DNA of 64,000 bases from the NCBI GenBank assembly GCA_964509335.1, contig CAZDXB010000007.1, positions 77,446 to 141,445 on the forward strand. Direction: 5' to 3'. Positions 1 through 6,912 of the stretch are shown in pieces. The notes under the pieces are model-generated. The model was given only the letters and a program-made list of their open reading frames with translations, did not search any database and was not told the origin of the DNA. The position numbers were made by a program, and so were the translations under genes. Position 1 is the stretch's first letter, and each line of letters starts with the position of its first letter. The stretch comes from CAZDXB01 sp964509335 (lineage in GTDB: Bacteria > Bacteroidota > Ignavibacteria > Kapaibacteriales > UBA2268).

Positions 1-1
1 A

Positions 2-1471
2 GCTTTGGAATACTATAAAAAATCGTTAAAAATAACGGAGGACAAAGAGCAGTCCAGCGAAGACTTTAAATTGAGCGACAACGCCTTAAGGGGCAAGGCA
101 ATTCTTCTTAACAACTTGGGTTTGGTTTATAAAAATTCCGGCGATTACGAAAAAGCGCTAGTTTATTGCAAAAGAGCAATTGAACTGAAAGACTCGATAA
201 GCGAAGACAGCGACATTTTCTATCCGCTCACAAGCTTAGCCGAGATTTATTTGAAATTGGACAAACCCCAAGAAGCGCTAAATAACCTCGAAAAATCACT
301 CGATATAGCCGAGCGAAAAGACAATATAAATTTAAAGAAAATCGCCCGAAAATTGCTCTACGAAGTTTACGCGAAAATCGGCGATTACGAACATGCTCTT
401 GAAAACCATAAGAAATACTCCGCTCTAAAGGACAGCATCTTGAACAAAACGACTAATAAGATAATTTCGGAGATGCAGGTCAAATACGAGACGAAAAGAA
501 AAGAGCAGGAAAACAAAGCTCTGAAACGCGTAAACGAGACTCAGCGAAATTATTTTATAGTAATATCCGCTCTGATACTAATTATTTTAGGCGTTCTATA
601 TAGTAGATACAGAGGCAAGCAAAAAGCCAACAAGATGTTGCGCGATATGAACAAGCAAATCAAAAAGCAGCACGGCGAGTTAGAATACATGTTTTCGCAA
701 TTGCAAGCGAAAGAAGAGCGATTGCGAGAAGCCAACGCCACAAAAGACAAATTCTTTTCAATAATAGCGCACGATTTGAAGAATCCCTTGCAAGCTATAA
801 CCTTGTCGGCGGATATGCTGAAGAACAAATATAGATACATGGAAGCCGAGCAATTGGTTTCGCTAATCGGTAACATCAATAACGCCGGCGAGCATCTGTC
901 CTCGCTTTTGGAAAATCTGCTGCAATGGTCGAGAACGCAGAACGGAAAAATCAAGTATTATCCAGAGGAAATAGATTTAAAGGTCGTGGCGAAAGAGAAC
1001 GTACAACTGATTTCCGCTTACGCCGAAAAGAAAGGCGTAAAAGTAAAAAGCGACATCGCCGCTCAAAAGAGAGCTTTTATCGACAAAAACATGATAAGCA
1101 CCGTATTCCGCAATTTGATTTCCAACGCCGTTAAATTTACCGAGGAAGACGGAGAGGTCAACTTGTCGGTAAACGAAAAAGATTTGTTTTACGAGGTGGC
1201 GGTAAAGGACACCGGAGTCGGCATAAGCGAAAAAGACTTAGATACATTGTTTAGAATAGACGCTCATCGCACAACCAAAGGCACCCGCGACGAAAAAGGC
1301 ACTGGCTTGGGCTTGATTTTATGCAAAGAATTCGTCGAGATGAACGGCGGAAGGATTTGGGCTGAAAGCGAGCTTGGCGAAGGCTCGACATTCTATTTCA
1401 CCGTCCCGAAATTTATGAAAGACAAAAACAAAGGACCGAGAGACGACGTTAATATCGTTAATATGAATTAA
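2..1471 (+). CDS. TPR sensor histidine kinase (5' end outside window)
   Basis: Two-component sensor kinase; the frame is open to the window edge, so the N terminus is missing. Counting from the TTG at 5, residues ~30-145 hold tetratricopeptide-like repeats (for example SGDYEKALVYCKRAIEL). A coiled coil follows, with one membrane helix at ~183-199, then a second coiled coil leading into a HisKA domain with the H-box FFSIIAHDLKNPLQ (phospho-accepting His256). The HATPase_c domain shows the N-box NLISNAVKFT, G1 DTGVGIS and G2 GTGLGLILC. The TPR-TM-kinase layout is common in Bacteroidota, where the N-terminal repeats usually face the periplasm. No response regulator lies downstream: the gene ends at a terminator. 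Membrane location and kinase role are secure; the signal is unknown. Confidence 0.93.
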   Translation, partial: ALEYYKKSLKITEDKEQSSEDFKLSDNALRGKAILLNNLGLVYKNSGDYEKALVYCKRAIELKDSISEDSDIFYPLTSLAEIYLKLDKPQEALNNLEKSLDIAERKDNINLKKIARKLLYEVYAKIGDYEHALENHKKYSALKDSILNKTTNKIISEMQVKYETKRKEQENKALKRVNETQRNYFIVISALILIILGVLYSRYRGKQKANKMLRDMNKQIKKQHGELEYMFSQLQAKEERLREANATKDKFFSIIAHDLKNPLQAITLSADMLKNKYRYMEAEQLVSLIGNINNAGEHLSSLLENLLQWSRTQNGKIKYYPEEIDLKVVAKENVQLISAYAEKKGVKVKSDIAAQKRAFIDKNMISTVFRNLISNAVKFTEEDGEVNLSVNEKDLFYEVAVKDTGVGISEKDLDTLFRIDAHRTTKGTRDEKGTGLGLILCKEFVEMNGGRIWAESELGEGSTFYFTVPKFMKDKNKGPRDDVNIVNMN

Positions 1472-1473
1472 GC

Positions 1474-1505
1474 GAGCGTTATCGGAACGCTCTCTTACTT
1501 TTTCC
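1474..1505 (+). terminator. Rho-independent terminator of the histidine kinase gene
   Basis: A 7-bp stem GAGCGTT/AACGCTC with a 5-nt loop (1474-1492) begins 2 nt after the stop codon. It is followed by a T-rich stretch (tcttacttttt). Confidence 0.65.
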
Positions 1506-1511
1506 CGCATC

Positions 1512-1982
1512 CGACGAGCTAAATCTCGTCGCAATTGAACGACTTTTTATATCATTCCGAAATTGGAATTTCGGAATGAGGGATAGAGATAGAAGACTTG
1601 TTCTGCCGTTCTATCTACGGCTAATCAGAGTTTAAGGTGACAGGCGCTAACGATAGGCGGATAACCGACACGCTTTAGCGGTCGGATATCCTTTTTCGGC
1701 GATATCGAGCGATGGCAAATAGTTAAAGAGACTGTCTCGAAAGCAATAAATTCATACACGGGGGGCAAGCCCCGTGTGCTTCCAAAGTAAATCAGCGTAA
1801 AGCGATGGAATATAAACTTATCAGTCAATATTGAAAGGACGCATCGGGGCTAGCCCCGATGTAATATTTAAGTTTTTTAGGCAGTCGCTTCAGTTGTCGG
1901 CTTTCGTCAAGCGGCTTCTTAGCGTTAGCGGAAAGCTAAAGCTTTCCGTTTCCTTGGATTGCGAAGACGGGGGCGTCTTCGC
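1512..1982. repeat. Cluster of perfect palindromic hairpins
   Basis: This gene-free stretch holds at least five separate inverted repeats. They are CGACGAG/CTCGTCG (1512-1531), a 12-bp stem CATTCCGAAATT (1553-1578, 2-nt loop), ACACGGGG/CCCCGTGT (1756-1777), the 20-bp perfect palindrome at 1842-1861, CGGAAAGCT/AGCTTTCCG (1929-1948) and GCGAAGACG/CGTCTTCGC (1961-1982). None has a clear T-run and the sequences differ, so they look like different dispersed REP-type hairpins rather than one array. No convincing ORF is present. Confidence 0.6.
1643..1728 (+). repeat. 86-bp direct repeat, copy 1
   Basis: It matches 5774-5859 without gaps over 86 positions with about a dozen substitutions. The best conserved parts are GGCGCTAACGATAGGCGG at the start and TGGCAAATAGTTAAAG at the end. 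The middle can fold as CCGAC(a)CGC / GCGGTCGG. It lies ~370 bp upstream of the promoter of the first Cys-rich cassette, the same relative order as copy 2. Confidence 0.75.
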
Positions 1983-2011
1983 TACTCTGTTTTGAAAAAA
2001 TAAAAATAATA

Positions 2012-2043
2012 TTTGGATTGTATAAATTTTGTTTTTATATTTG
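2012..2043 (+). promoter_or_regulatory. Bacteroidetes-type promoter, cassette 1
   Basis: TTTG (2012-2015), 20 nt, then TATATTTG (2036-2043), which fits the TTTG...TAnnTTTG pattern of the Bacteroidetes primary sigma factor. It is kept with the same spacing at 6017-6048. Transcription would begin near 2050, giving a 5' leader of about 255 nt. Confidence 0.55.
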
Positions 2044-2049
2044 TATTGG

Positions 2050-2305
2050 AATGTTATAAGTTCATATATATATATGATTTACAAAAACAAATAGAGGAGG
2101 CGTAAATTTGCCGGACATAATAGTTATAGAATGCCAAAGATTAAAACTGCCAAAATAAAGGACCGGCGAGAGTAAGCCGCGTCGCCGGTCCAATTATTGC
2201 GTCAACGCGCGTTCCCGAGTTTAAGATGTTATATTCGCGTTATAACTGCGGCTCGGGAACGCCGCCTATAATAACAATTACAAATTTAATAAAAAGGAAA
2301 GAGTT
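2050..2305 (+). promoter_or_regulatory. Structured 5' leader of the Cys-rich gene, copy 1
   Basis: The leader is conserved with 6055-6310 at a constant offset of 4005 nt and no gaps; about 14 mismatches fall between 2001 and 2315. Stem 1 is 10 bp, GGACCGGCGA/TCGCCGGTCC (2160-2169 with 2182-2191), and is identical in both copies including its 12-nt loop. Stem 2 is 11 bp, GCGTTCCCGAG/CTCGGGAACGC (2209-2219 with 2252-2262), enclosing a nested 6-bp stem GTTATA/TATAAC. No T-run follows either stem, so they are not plain terminators. A GGAAAG binding site precedes the ATG at 2306. It does not match a riboswitch class I can name. Confidence 0.6.
2108..2158 (+). CDS. Possible 16-codon leader ORF, copy 1
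   Basis: A TTG codon sits 7 nt after a strong GGAGG ribosome binding site and opens a 16-codon frame, MPDIIVIECQRLKLPK. The copy at 6113 reads MPNIIVLEGRRLKLPK, so length, stop and most residues persist. Four of the five changed codons are replacements, some conservative (D/N, I/L), so coding evidence is suggestive only. The stop codon lies 1 nt before the first leader stem-loop, a spacing compatible with translation-coupled control. An ATG in another frame at 2132 is not kept in copy 2. A six-codon frame MIYKNK* (2074-2094) just upstream is kept with one synonymous change but has no binding site. Confidence 0.35.
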   Translation: MPDIIVIECQRLKLPK

Positions 2306-2893
2306 ATGAAAAAGATAATTTTGTTAATAATAGGTTTAATGTTTTTATCGTTTGTAATTTTGAAATCGCAACCAGCTTGCGAGCCTTGTTCATCTCAAAC
2401 TACTTGGGCAAATGCACCTGTTAGTGTTTTACACGTTGTAATATCTGGTTCGGGATGCGAATTTGACGTTGAATACCAAACAATATTCTGCCTGACAGAT
2501 GGAACTTGTAATTTTAGAATATTAAAACTCTACAATATTTTGGAGGCTTGCGACGGTTATGGTCCATTGGAATTACTAGAACAAGCGGCGCTGCAAATTA
2601 TAAAAAACGATGGTATGTTCAAACAATGCTGGCCATCTGGCTCTGGAGATTGTGTAGAACAAACTAGAGAGTGGTCCGCGGCTTGCTGGAAGTGGAAAGG
2701 AAACGTTGGTCCAGGACCGGGAACTACAGCTACGCTTAAGCCTTGCGAAACAGAGTCCTGTTGCGAATCCTATTATATGATTTGTAATGAAGGAGGAGCA
2801 ATTATTGTTTATAAAACATATACAGAGGCAACTCATCCTTGCGTGAATCCCGGTCCTGAGTGCTTTATAAGATGTGATTCTGGAGAAAAATAA
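2306..2893 (+). CDS. Small Cys-rich secreted protein
   Basis: I do not recognise this 195-residue protein. It has a clear signal peptide (Lys-Lys, then a hydrophobic core to about residue 21) and a mature part with 16 cysteines, including CEPC, ESCCES and a final CFIRCDSG. An even count suggests a disulfide-bonded exported domain. It shares length, signal peptide and a loose cysteine pattern (C-x-F...Y...C; final EC...C-D) with the protein at 6311, so the two are probably paralogues. It lacks an obvious T9SS sorting domain, but the next gene, 10 bp downstream, is small T9SS cargo. Expression is probably controlled by the long leader. Confidence 0.8.
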   Translation: MKKIILLIIGLMFLSFVILKSQPACEPCSSQTTWANAPVSVLHVVISGSGCEFDVEYQTIFCLTDGTCNFRILKLYNILEACDGYGPLELLEQAALQIIKNDGMFKQCWPSGSGDCVEQTREWSAACWKWKGNVGPGPGTTATLKPCETESCCESYYMICNEGGAIIVYKTYTEATHPCVNPGPECFIRCDSGEK

Positions 2894-2903
2894 GGAGTAA
2901 AAT

Positions 2904-3428
2904 ATGAAAAAAATAATGTATATAATCGTGATGGCGTTAATGTTAACGATTATTTCGTCGGAGCAAAAATTAGACGCCAAAACAATATCGTTTGACGAAA
3001 TTAAATACAAAACGTTTATTTATTATAACTTAGAAGATAATTATGTTAAAAGATTTTACGAAGGATATTCTCTTAAAGAATACTTGCCGGTTAAAAAAGT
3101 AAAAGAGATAAAAAATAATCTGGAAACAATAAGGAATGATAGCCAAGCTAAAATAGAAAATTTCGATTGTTTCAACGTCGATATAAGAATTTATCCGAAT
3201 CCCGCTAGTAGTTATTTTAACGTTTCGCTAAATTCTGACGACGATATTAAGGAAGTGAAGATAGAGATAATAGACAAATTGGGAAGAACTATTCGCGTTT
3301 ACAATCGCGAAGGATTGAAAGGAAAAAATAAAGTTAGAATAGATTTAAGCGGCGTTGAGAAAGGTAGCTACATAGTTAGAGCGGCAATAGGCTCGGCGAT
3401 GAAAACGGCAAAATTAATCGTTTATTAG
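2904..3428 (+). CDS. Small secreted protein with T9SS type A sorting domain
   Basis: A 174-residue exported protein with a signal peptide at residues 1-~25. The middle ~65 residues are charged and unrecognised, and about 80 C-terminal residues form a T9SS sorting domain. The domain begins at IRIYPNPASSYFNVSL and continues through the strands IEIIDKLGRTIRVYN and GSYIVRAAIGSAMKTAKLIVY. It starts at ATG 2904 behind AAGGAG and lies 10 bp after the Cys-rich gene, so both are likely on one mRNA. The non-sorting part is so short that it may be a display or anchoring partner for its neighbour; that role is inference. Confidence 0.85.
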   Translation: MKKIMYIIVMALMLTIISSEQKLDAKTISFDEIKYKTFIYYNLEDNYVKRFYEGYSLKEYLPVKKVKEIKNNLETIRNDSQAKIENFDCFNVDIRIYPNPASSYFNVSLNSDDDIKEVKIEIIDKLGRTIRVYNREGLKGKNKVRIDLSGVEKGSYIVRAAIGSAMKTAKLIVY

Positions 3429-3439
3429 AGAAGGATAAA

Positions 3440-3473
3440 AGGGGAGGGAATAAATTCTCTCCCCTCGAATTTT
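3440..3473 (+). terminator. Intercistronic hairpin / possible terminator
   Basis: An 11-bp stem with one G-U pair, AGGGGAGGGAA/TTCTCTCCCCT and loop TAAA (3440-3465), is followed by cgaatttt. It lies between the two T9SS cargo genes and may partly stop transcription. Confidence 0.45.
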
Positions 3474-3498
3474 CAATAAAAATCGGAGGCTTAATAAA

Positions 3499-5655
3499 AT
3501 GAAACGAAATATAATGTTATCAATATTAATATTTACCGCTTCTTTCGCCGTTTGTTTTTCCCAGTTAGTTCCAAAATGGGAAATTGGCGCAGCGTCATTT
3601 ACTCATAATGAATACAGATACGACGGATACCAATTTAATAAAATAGCGGGAACGAGTGAAAACGATATTATCGTTTTAGGTCAAAGTTACAATGCTGAAA
3701 ATGGTTATTTTCCTGCAATTTGGCGTTTTAAAAATAAAGCCGACGAAAGAGAAATATTATATACAGACACAACTAAACAAGATAAAGGCCCCGATATCGC
3801 TACTCACGAGTTTAGGTCAATCGCGAAACCCGCACATAACTACATAATCGCCGTCGGGGATTCTAACAAATATCAAGGAGAGTTTAAAGTCGAAGGAAAA
3901 TTCGGCGAAGCTTGGCAAGAGTTTTATTTTAGAACTGGTTTTATGTTAATCTCAACCGACGGCGGCGAAAGTTGGAATAAAACAACGCTCGATTCTAACA
4001 CCAAGTTAAACGAGGTAAGAATGCTCGATAACGACTATGGGGTAATACTCGAGGAAGGTTGGGAGAATTATTACAACCAAAGAGAATTAATAAATAACGA
4101 CACTTTGCTAATAACTAAAGACGGATGGAAAACATACGAACAAATAAAACTTCCAGAAACAATAGAATATCCGGACGATATTTTCATTTTATCAAAGGAT
4201 ACGTTGGCTATTTTATGCTGGGACGCGGACACAAAACGAACGTTTATTATTTTTTCCTACGACGGCGGCAAAAATTGGGAAGACGAATTTTACTTCGACG
4301 AAACCGTTCGTATTCAGGATATTGAATTTATAGGAAACAAAGCTTACGCCGTTGGATGGTACGAACCGAGTTTATTGTCCGACACCGTTACTAATCCTTA
4401 TGTTGATATTTCCGTTCAATTTCCTTATATCGCTTATAGCGAAAATCGCGGACGTTCTTGGAGAAAACTCGAAAGCTTTCCAGTAGAAATTAACGATATA
4501 ATTAAAGATTACGGACATAGGTTATACAGCGTTGATTTTTGCGACAGTATAAACGGTATCGTAAGCGGATTTAGCGACAGTGCGAATCCTTACGTTTTTA
4601 AAACGACCGACGGCGGCGAAAGTTGGGAACGAGAATATTTGCCCTTTAGTTATCACAATCAAGCTTTGCTTATGAATATATATTTTCCGAGAAAAAATTA
4701 CGCTCTAGTTTTTAATCAATCCAGATATGTTTACAAATATGAAGGCGATAAACTTTTGGCTATGCCGAAATTTTATAAATTTAGCAACGTTCCAATAGAG
4801 AATTTGAAATTGAGATGGGCGTCGATAGAAGGGGCTAAAAATTATAGAATAAAAATTGACAGCACGAGAAAATGGTTTAGCGAATCTACCGGAATTAAAA
4901 CCTATCCCGAGCCGGATTTCGAAAGTCCAATTATCGATACTACAATAGCAGATACGTCTGTACTATTTGAGAAACTTATGTACGAATCGCGCATAGTCGC
5001 TTTTGTGAAAGCTATCGGCGAGTCGAGAGAAAGTTACTGGCGTCGCTATATATTTGTAACTAATACTAGAGAAAATTATTTATATCAACCGAAGTTTGTA
5101 TTTCCTAAATCTGTTACGATTATACGTGAATCGAGAGCGGAATTTAAATGGCGCGCTGTTAAGCCCGCAACCAAATATTACTTGACCATAGAAAATAAAG
5201 CTAACAGAGAAGTAATATTCAGGGATACGTTATCAGCCGTAGATACTAGCGTCGTAGTAATCGGTTTCGAGCCGAACACGGGTTATATGGCGCGTTTAGA
5301 AGCGACGAGAGGAAATGAATCATCCGGGGACTTAGCTTTTTTTATAACGGCGACGGAGTTGCCTGTTAGAGAGCGCAAAGAATACGAACCGATAACGAGT
5401 TTACGTATTTACCCTAACCCGACTTATTCTAGTATTAATCTTTCCGTGAATTTAAAAAGCCGAAGCAAAATTGAAATAGATTTGATAAATAGTTGGGGTT
5501 CAAAAATTGACAGGATATTTGGCGGTTATCAAACTGACGGTTGTCATACTTTCCGCCATGCGCCGGAACCGGATTTGCCATCGGGAACGTATTGGATACG
5601 AGCGACTATTGACGGAGAGAAGCAAGTAGCAAAGCCGGTTGTGATATTAAAATAG
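3499..5655 (+). CDS. Secreted Asp-box/YCF48-like beta-propeller, T9SS cargo
   Basis: A 718-residue exported protein with a signal peptide at 1-~20. Several Asp-box repeats of the BNR/YCF48 type follow: STDGGESW, SYDGGKNW, SENRGRSW and TTDGGESW, which mark blades of a sialidase- or sortilin-like propeller. Residues ~430-620 look like fibronectin-III-like beta domains. The C terminus is a T9SS type A sorting domain (LRIYPNPTYSSINLSVNLK...). Asp-box propellers are usually binding modules, and no catalytic residues are visible. The start at 3499 has a GGAGG site. The gene ends 19 bp before a terminator-like repeat. It is paralogous in plan to the gene at 6913. Confidence 0.87.
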   Translation: MKRNIMLSILIFTASFAVCFSQLVPKWEIGAASFTHNEYRYDGYQFNKIAGTSENDIIVLGQSYNAENGYFPAIWRFKNKADEREILYTDTTKQDKGPDIATHEFRSIAKPAHNYIIAVGDSNKYQGEFKVEGKFGEAWQEFYFRTGFMLISTDGGESWNKTTLDSNTKLNEVRMLDNDYGVILEEGWENYYNQRELINNDTLLITKDGWKTYEQIKLPETIEYPDDIFILSKDTLAILCWDADTKRTFIIFSYDGGKNWEDEFYFDETVRIQDIEFIGNKAYAVGWYEPSLLSDTVTNPYVDISVQFPYIAYSENRGRSWRKLESFPVEINDIIKDYGHRLYSVDFCDSINGIVSGFSDSANPYVFKTTDGGESWEREYLPFSYHNQALLMNIYFPRKNYALVFNQSRYVYKYEGDKLLAMPKFYKFSNVPIENLKLRWASIEGAKNYRIKIDSTRKWFSESTGIKTYPEPDFESPIIDTTIADTSVLFEKLMYESRIVAFVKAIGESRESYWRRYIFVTNTRENYLYQPKFVFPKSVTIIRESRAEFKWRAVKPATKYYLTIENKANREVIFRDTLSAVDTSVVVIGFEPNTGYMARLEATRGNESSGDLAFFITATELPVRERKEYEPITSLRIYPNPTYSSINLSVNLKSRSKIEIDLINSWGSKIDRIFGGYQTDGCHTFRHAPEPDLPSGTYWIRATIDGEKQVAKPVVILK

Positions 5656-5673
5656 CTTCGAATATCATTAAAC

Positions 5674-5748
5674 TCTTCCGTCCGCTCCAGCGGCGGAACG
5701 CATATTGAGACGCTCCGCGTCGTTTTTTCTTTGCCGCGCAGAGCGCGG
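5674..5748 (+). repeat. Palindromic intergenic repeat with terminator, copy 1
   Basis: Three nested hairpins are present: TTCCGTCC...GGCGGAA, GACGC-tcc-GCGTC followed by GTTTTTTC, and CCGCGC-aga-GCGCGG. The middle hairpin plus T-run forms an intrinsic terminator for the propeller gene. A near copy lies at 9411-9487 after the paralogous propeller gene, and a partial copy lies in reverse at 11327-11377. Confidence 0.75.
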
Positions 5749-5773
5749 GTTATTTTGGAATGAGGGGGAAGAG

Positions 5774-5859
5774 GGCGCTAACGATAGGCGGTAAACCGAC
5801 ACGCCTTAGCGGTCGGCAATCGTATCGCGGCAATATTGAGCGCTGGCAAATAGTTAAAG
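5774..5859 (+). repeat. 86-bp direct repeat, copy 2
   Basis: Ungapped partner of 1643-1728, with the same length and position relative to the downstream leader cassette. Nothing coding is visible in it. Confidence 0.75.
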
Positions 5860-5946
5860 CTATCGGTTGCCGAAAGATTACTTTGAAATATCGCATAGTT
5901 TTTGTGCGTATAAACCAATATAATATAAAATATTTATAGAATATCT

Positions 5947-5994
5947 ATGTTCACATGTGAACATTTTCAGCCCGCTATGTTCATATGTGAACAT
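5947..5994. promoter_or_regulatory. Tandem operator-like palindromes upstream of cassette 2
   Basis: ATGTTCACATGTGAACAT (5947-5964) is a perfect 18-bp palindrome. A near copy, ATGTTCATATGTGAACAT, follows at 5977-5994, with centres 30 bp apart (about three helical turns). They sit just upstream of the promoter at 6017 and have no counterpart upstream of cassette 1. They look like paired dimer sites for an unidentified transcription factor. Confidence 0.5.
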
Positions 5995-6016
5995 AGCTTA
6001 AATAATAAAAATAATA

Positions 6017-6048
6017 TTTGGATTGTATAAATATTGTTTTTATATTTG
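6017..6048 (+). promoter_or_regulatory. Bacteroidetes-type promoter, cassette 2
   Basis: TTTG (6017-6020), 20 nt, then TATATTTG (6041-6048), the same as at 2012-2043. It is 23 bp downstream of the second operator-like palindrome, a position where a bound protein could activate or repress. Confidence 0.55.
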
Positions 6049-6054
6049 TATCGG

Positions 6055-6310
6055 AATGTTATAAGTCCATATATATATATGATTTACAAAAATAAATAGA
6101 GGAGGCGTAAATTTGCCGAACATAATAGTTTTAGAAGGGCGAAGATTAAAACTGCCTAAATAAAGGACCGGCGAGAGTAAGCCGCGTCGCCGGTCCAATT
6201 ATTGCGTCAAAGCGCGTTCCCGAGTTAAAGATGTTATATTCGCGTTATAACTGCGGCTCGGGAACGCCTCCTATAATAACAATTGCAAATTTAATAAAAA
6301 GGAAAGAGTT
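6055..6310 (+). promoter_or_regulatory. Structured 5' leader of the Cys-rich gene, copy 2
   Basis: Second copy of the leader. Stem 1 (6165-6174 with 6187-6196) is unchanged. Stem 2 keeps its CGTTCCCGAG/CTCGGGAACG pairs and the nested GTTATA/TATAAC; the only differences near it lie in unpaired positions. The GGAAAG site before the ATG at 6311 is kept. Confidence 0.6.
6113..6163 (+). CDS. Possible 16-codon leader ORF, copy 2
   Basis: TTG start behind GGAGG; the product is MPNIIVLEGRRLKLPK. It aligns codon for codon with 2108-2158, with four amino-acid changes and one silent change. The stop is again 1 nt before the 10-bp stem. Changes are denser here than in the rest of the leader, so a spacer function cannot be excluded. 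Confidence 0.35.
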   Translation: MPNIIVLEGRRLKLPK

Positions 6311-6886
6311 ATGAAAAAGATAATTTTAATATCGATAACAATAGTCTTATTAGGATTAACTTTTAGCGCTAATAAGCTTAACGCACAGTGCGATTGCCCT
6401 CAAGACATACCGCCAACGAATATACCTTGGACTGTGGAAGGTCCCCATTATATCTTCATATACGACGACGAAGGTGACCATTGCGTTTTTGAGGCATATT
6501 ATTGCTGGCGTAAAATTCTAGATTATTATCCGTCGCCGGAAATTCAAGTTGTTGTTTGTAAATATAGTCCTACGGAAGATTGCAACGAGAATTTTAATCT
6601 TTCGGTTTGGGAAATATATAAAAAATTGGGAATAAAAATAATTGAATTAAATCCAGATAATTTAGATTGGCCCGCTCCACCTTGTCCATATGGTTATCCA
6701 TATTACTCAGTAGTAACTTTCGGTTGCTATGATGTATATGACGAAACCCCGTGCGGCGGTTTAGTGTATTGTAAATACTTATTTGAAGTTTGTATGAGTG
6801 CGGGTCAAAGGATAACTAAGCCATTAGGAGCGACGACGGTTGGAGACGAATGTCCGGTCGGGTGCGATAACAAATGCGGCGATTAA
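6311..6886 (+). CDS. Small Cys-rich secreted protein, paralogue
   Basis: A 191-residue exported protein of unknown function. The signal peptide spans residues 1-25 (cleavage likely after LNA in NKLNAQCDC). The mature part has 14 cysteines, many aromatic residues and a Pro-rich stretch (WPAPPCPYGYPYY). It shares with the 2306 product a loose cysteine layout: a DHCVFEAYYC segment comparable to GCEFDVEYQTIFC, a central helix ending in IKII, and a final EC...C-D. The first ~10 codons are almost identical between the genes, then similarity drops sharply. It overlaps or abuts the next gene, so they are likely co-transcribed. Confidence 0.8.
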   Translation: MKKIILISITIVLLGLTFSANKLNAQCDCPQDIPPTNIPWTVEGPHYIFIYDDEGDHCVFEAYYCWRKILDYYPSPEIQVVVCKYSPTEDCNENFNLSVWEIYKKLGIKIIELNPDNLDWPAPPCPYGYPYYSVVTFGCYDVYDETPCGGLVYCKYLFEVCMSAGQRITKPLGATTVGDECPVGCDNKCGD

Positions 6887-6912
6887 TGATTGTAATAAAA
6901 AAGGAACTTGCT

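Noticed and set aside
2132..2176. ATG-initiated short ORF in the first leader (MPKIKTAK...)
   Set aside because: The ATG is replaced in the second leader copy, so it is not conserved.
2160..2191. First leader stem as a terminator
   Set aside because: No T-run follows, and the downstream gene is the apparent target of the same transcript.
6874..6912. Upstream start codon for the second propeller gene
   Set aside because: It overlaps the previous gene and adds a charged N terminus; ATG 6913 has a ribosome site and a normal signal peptide.
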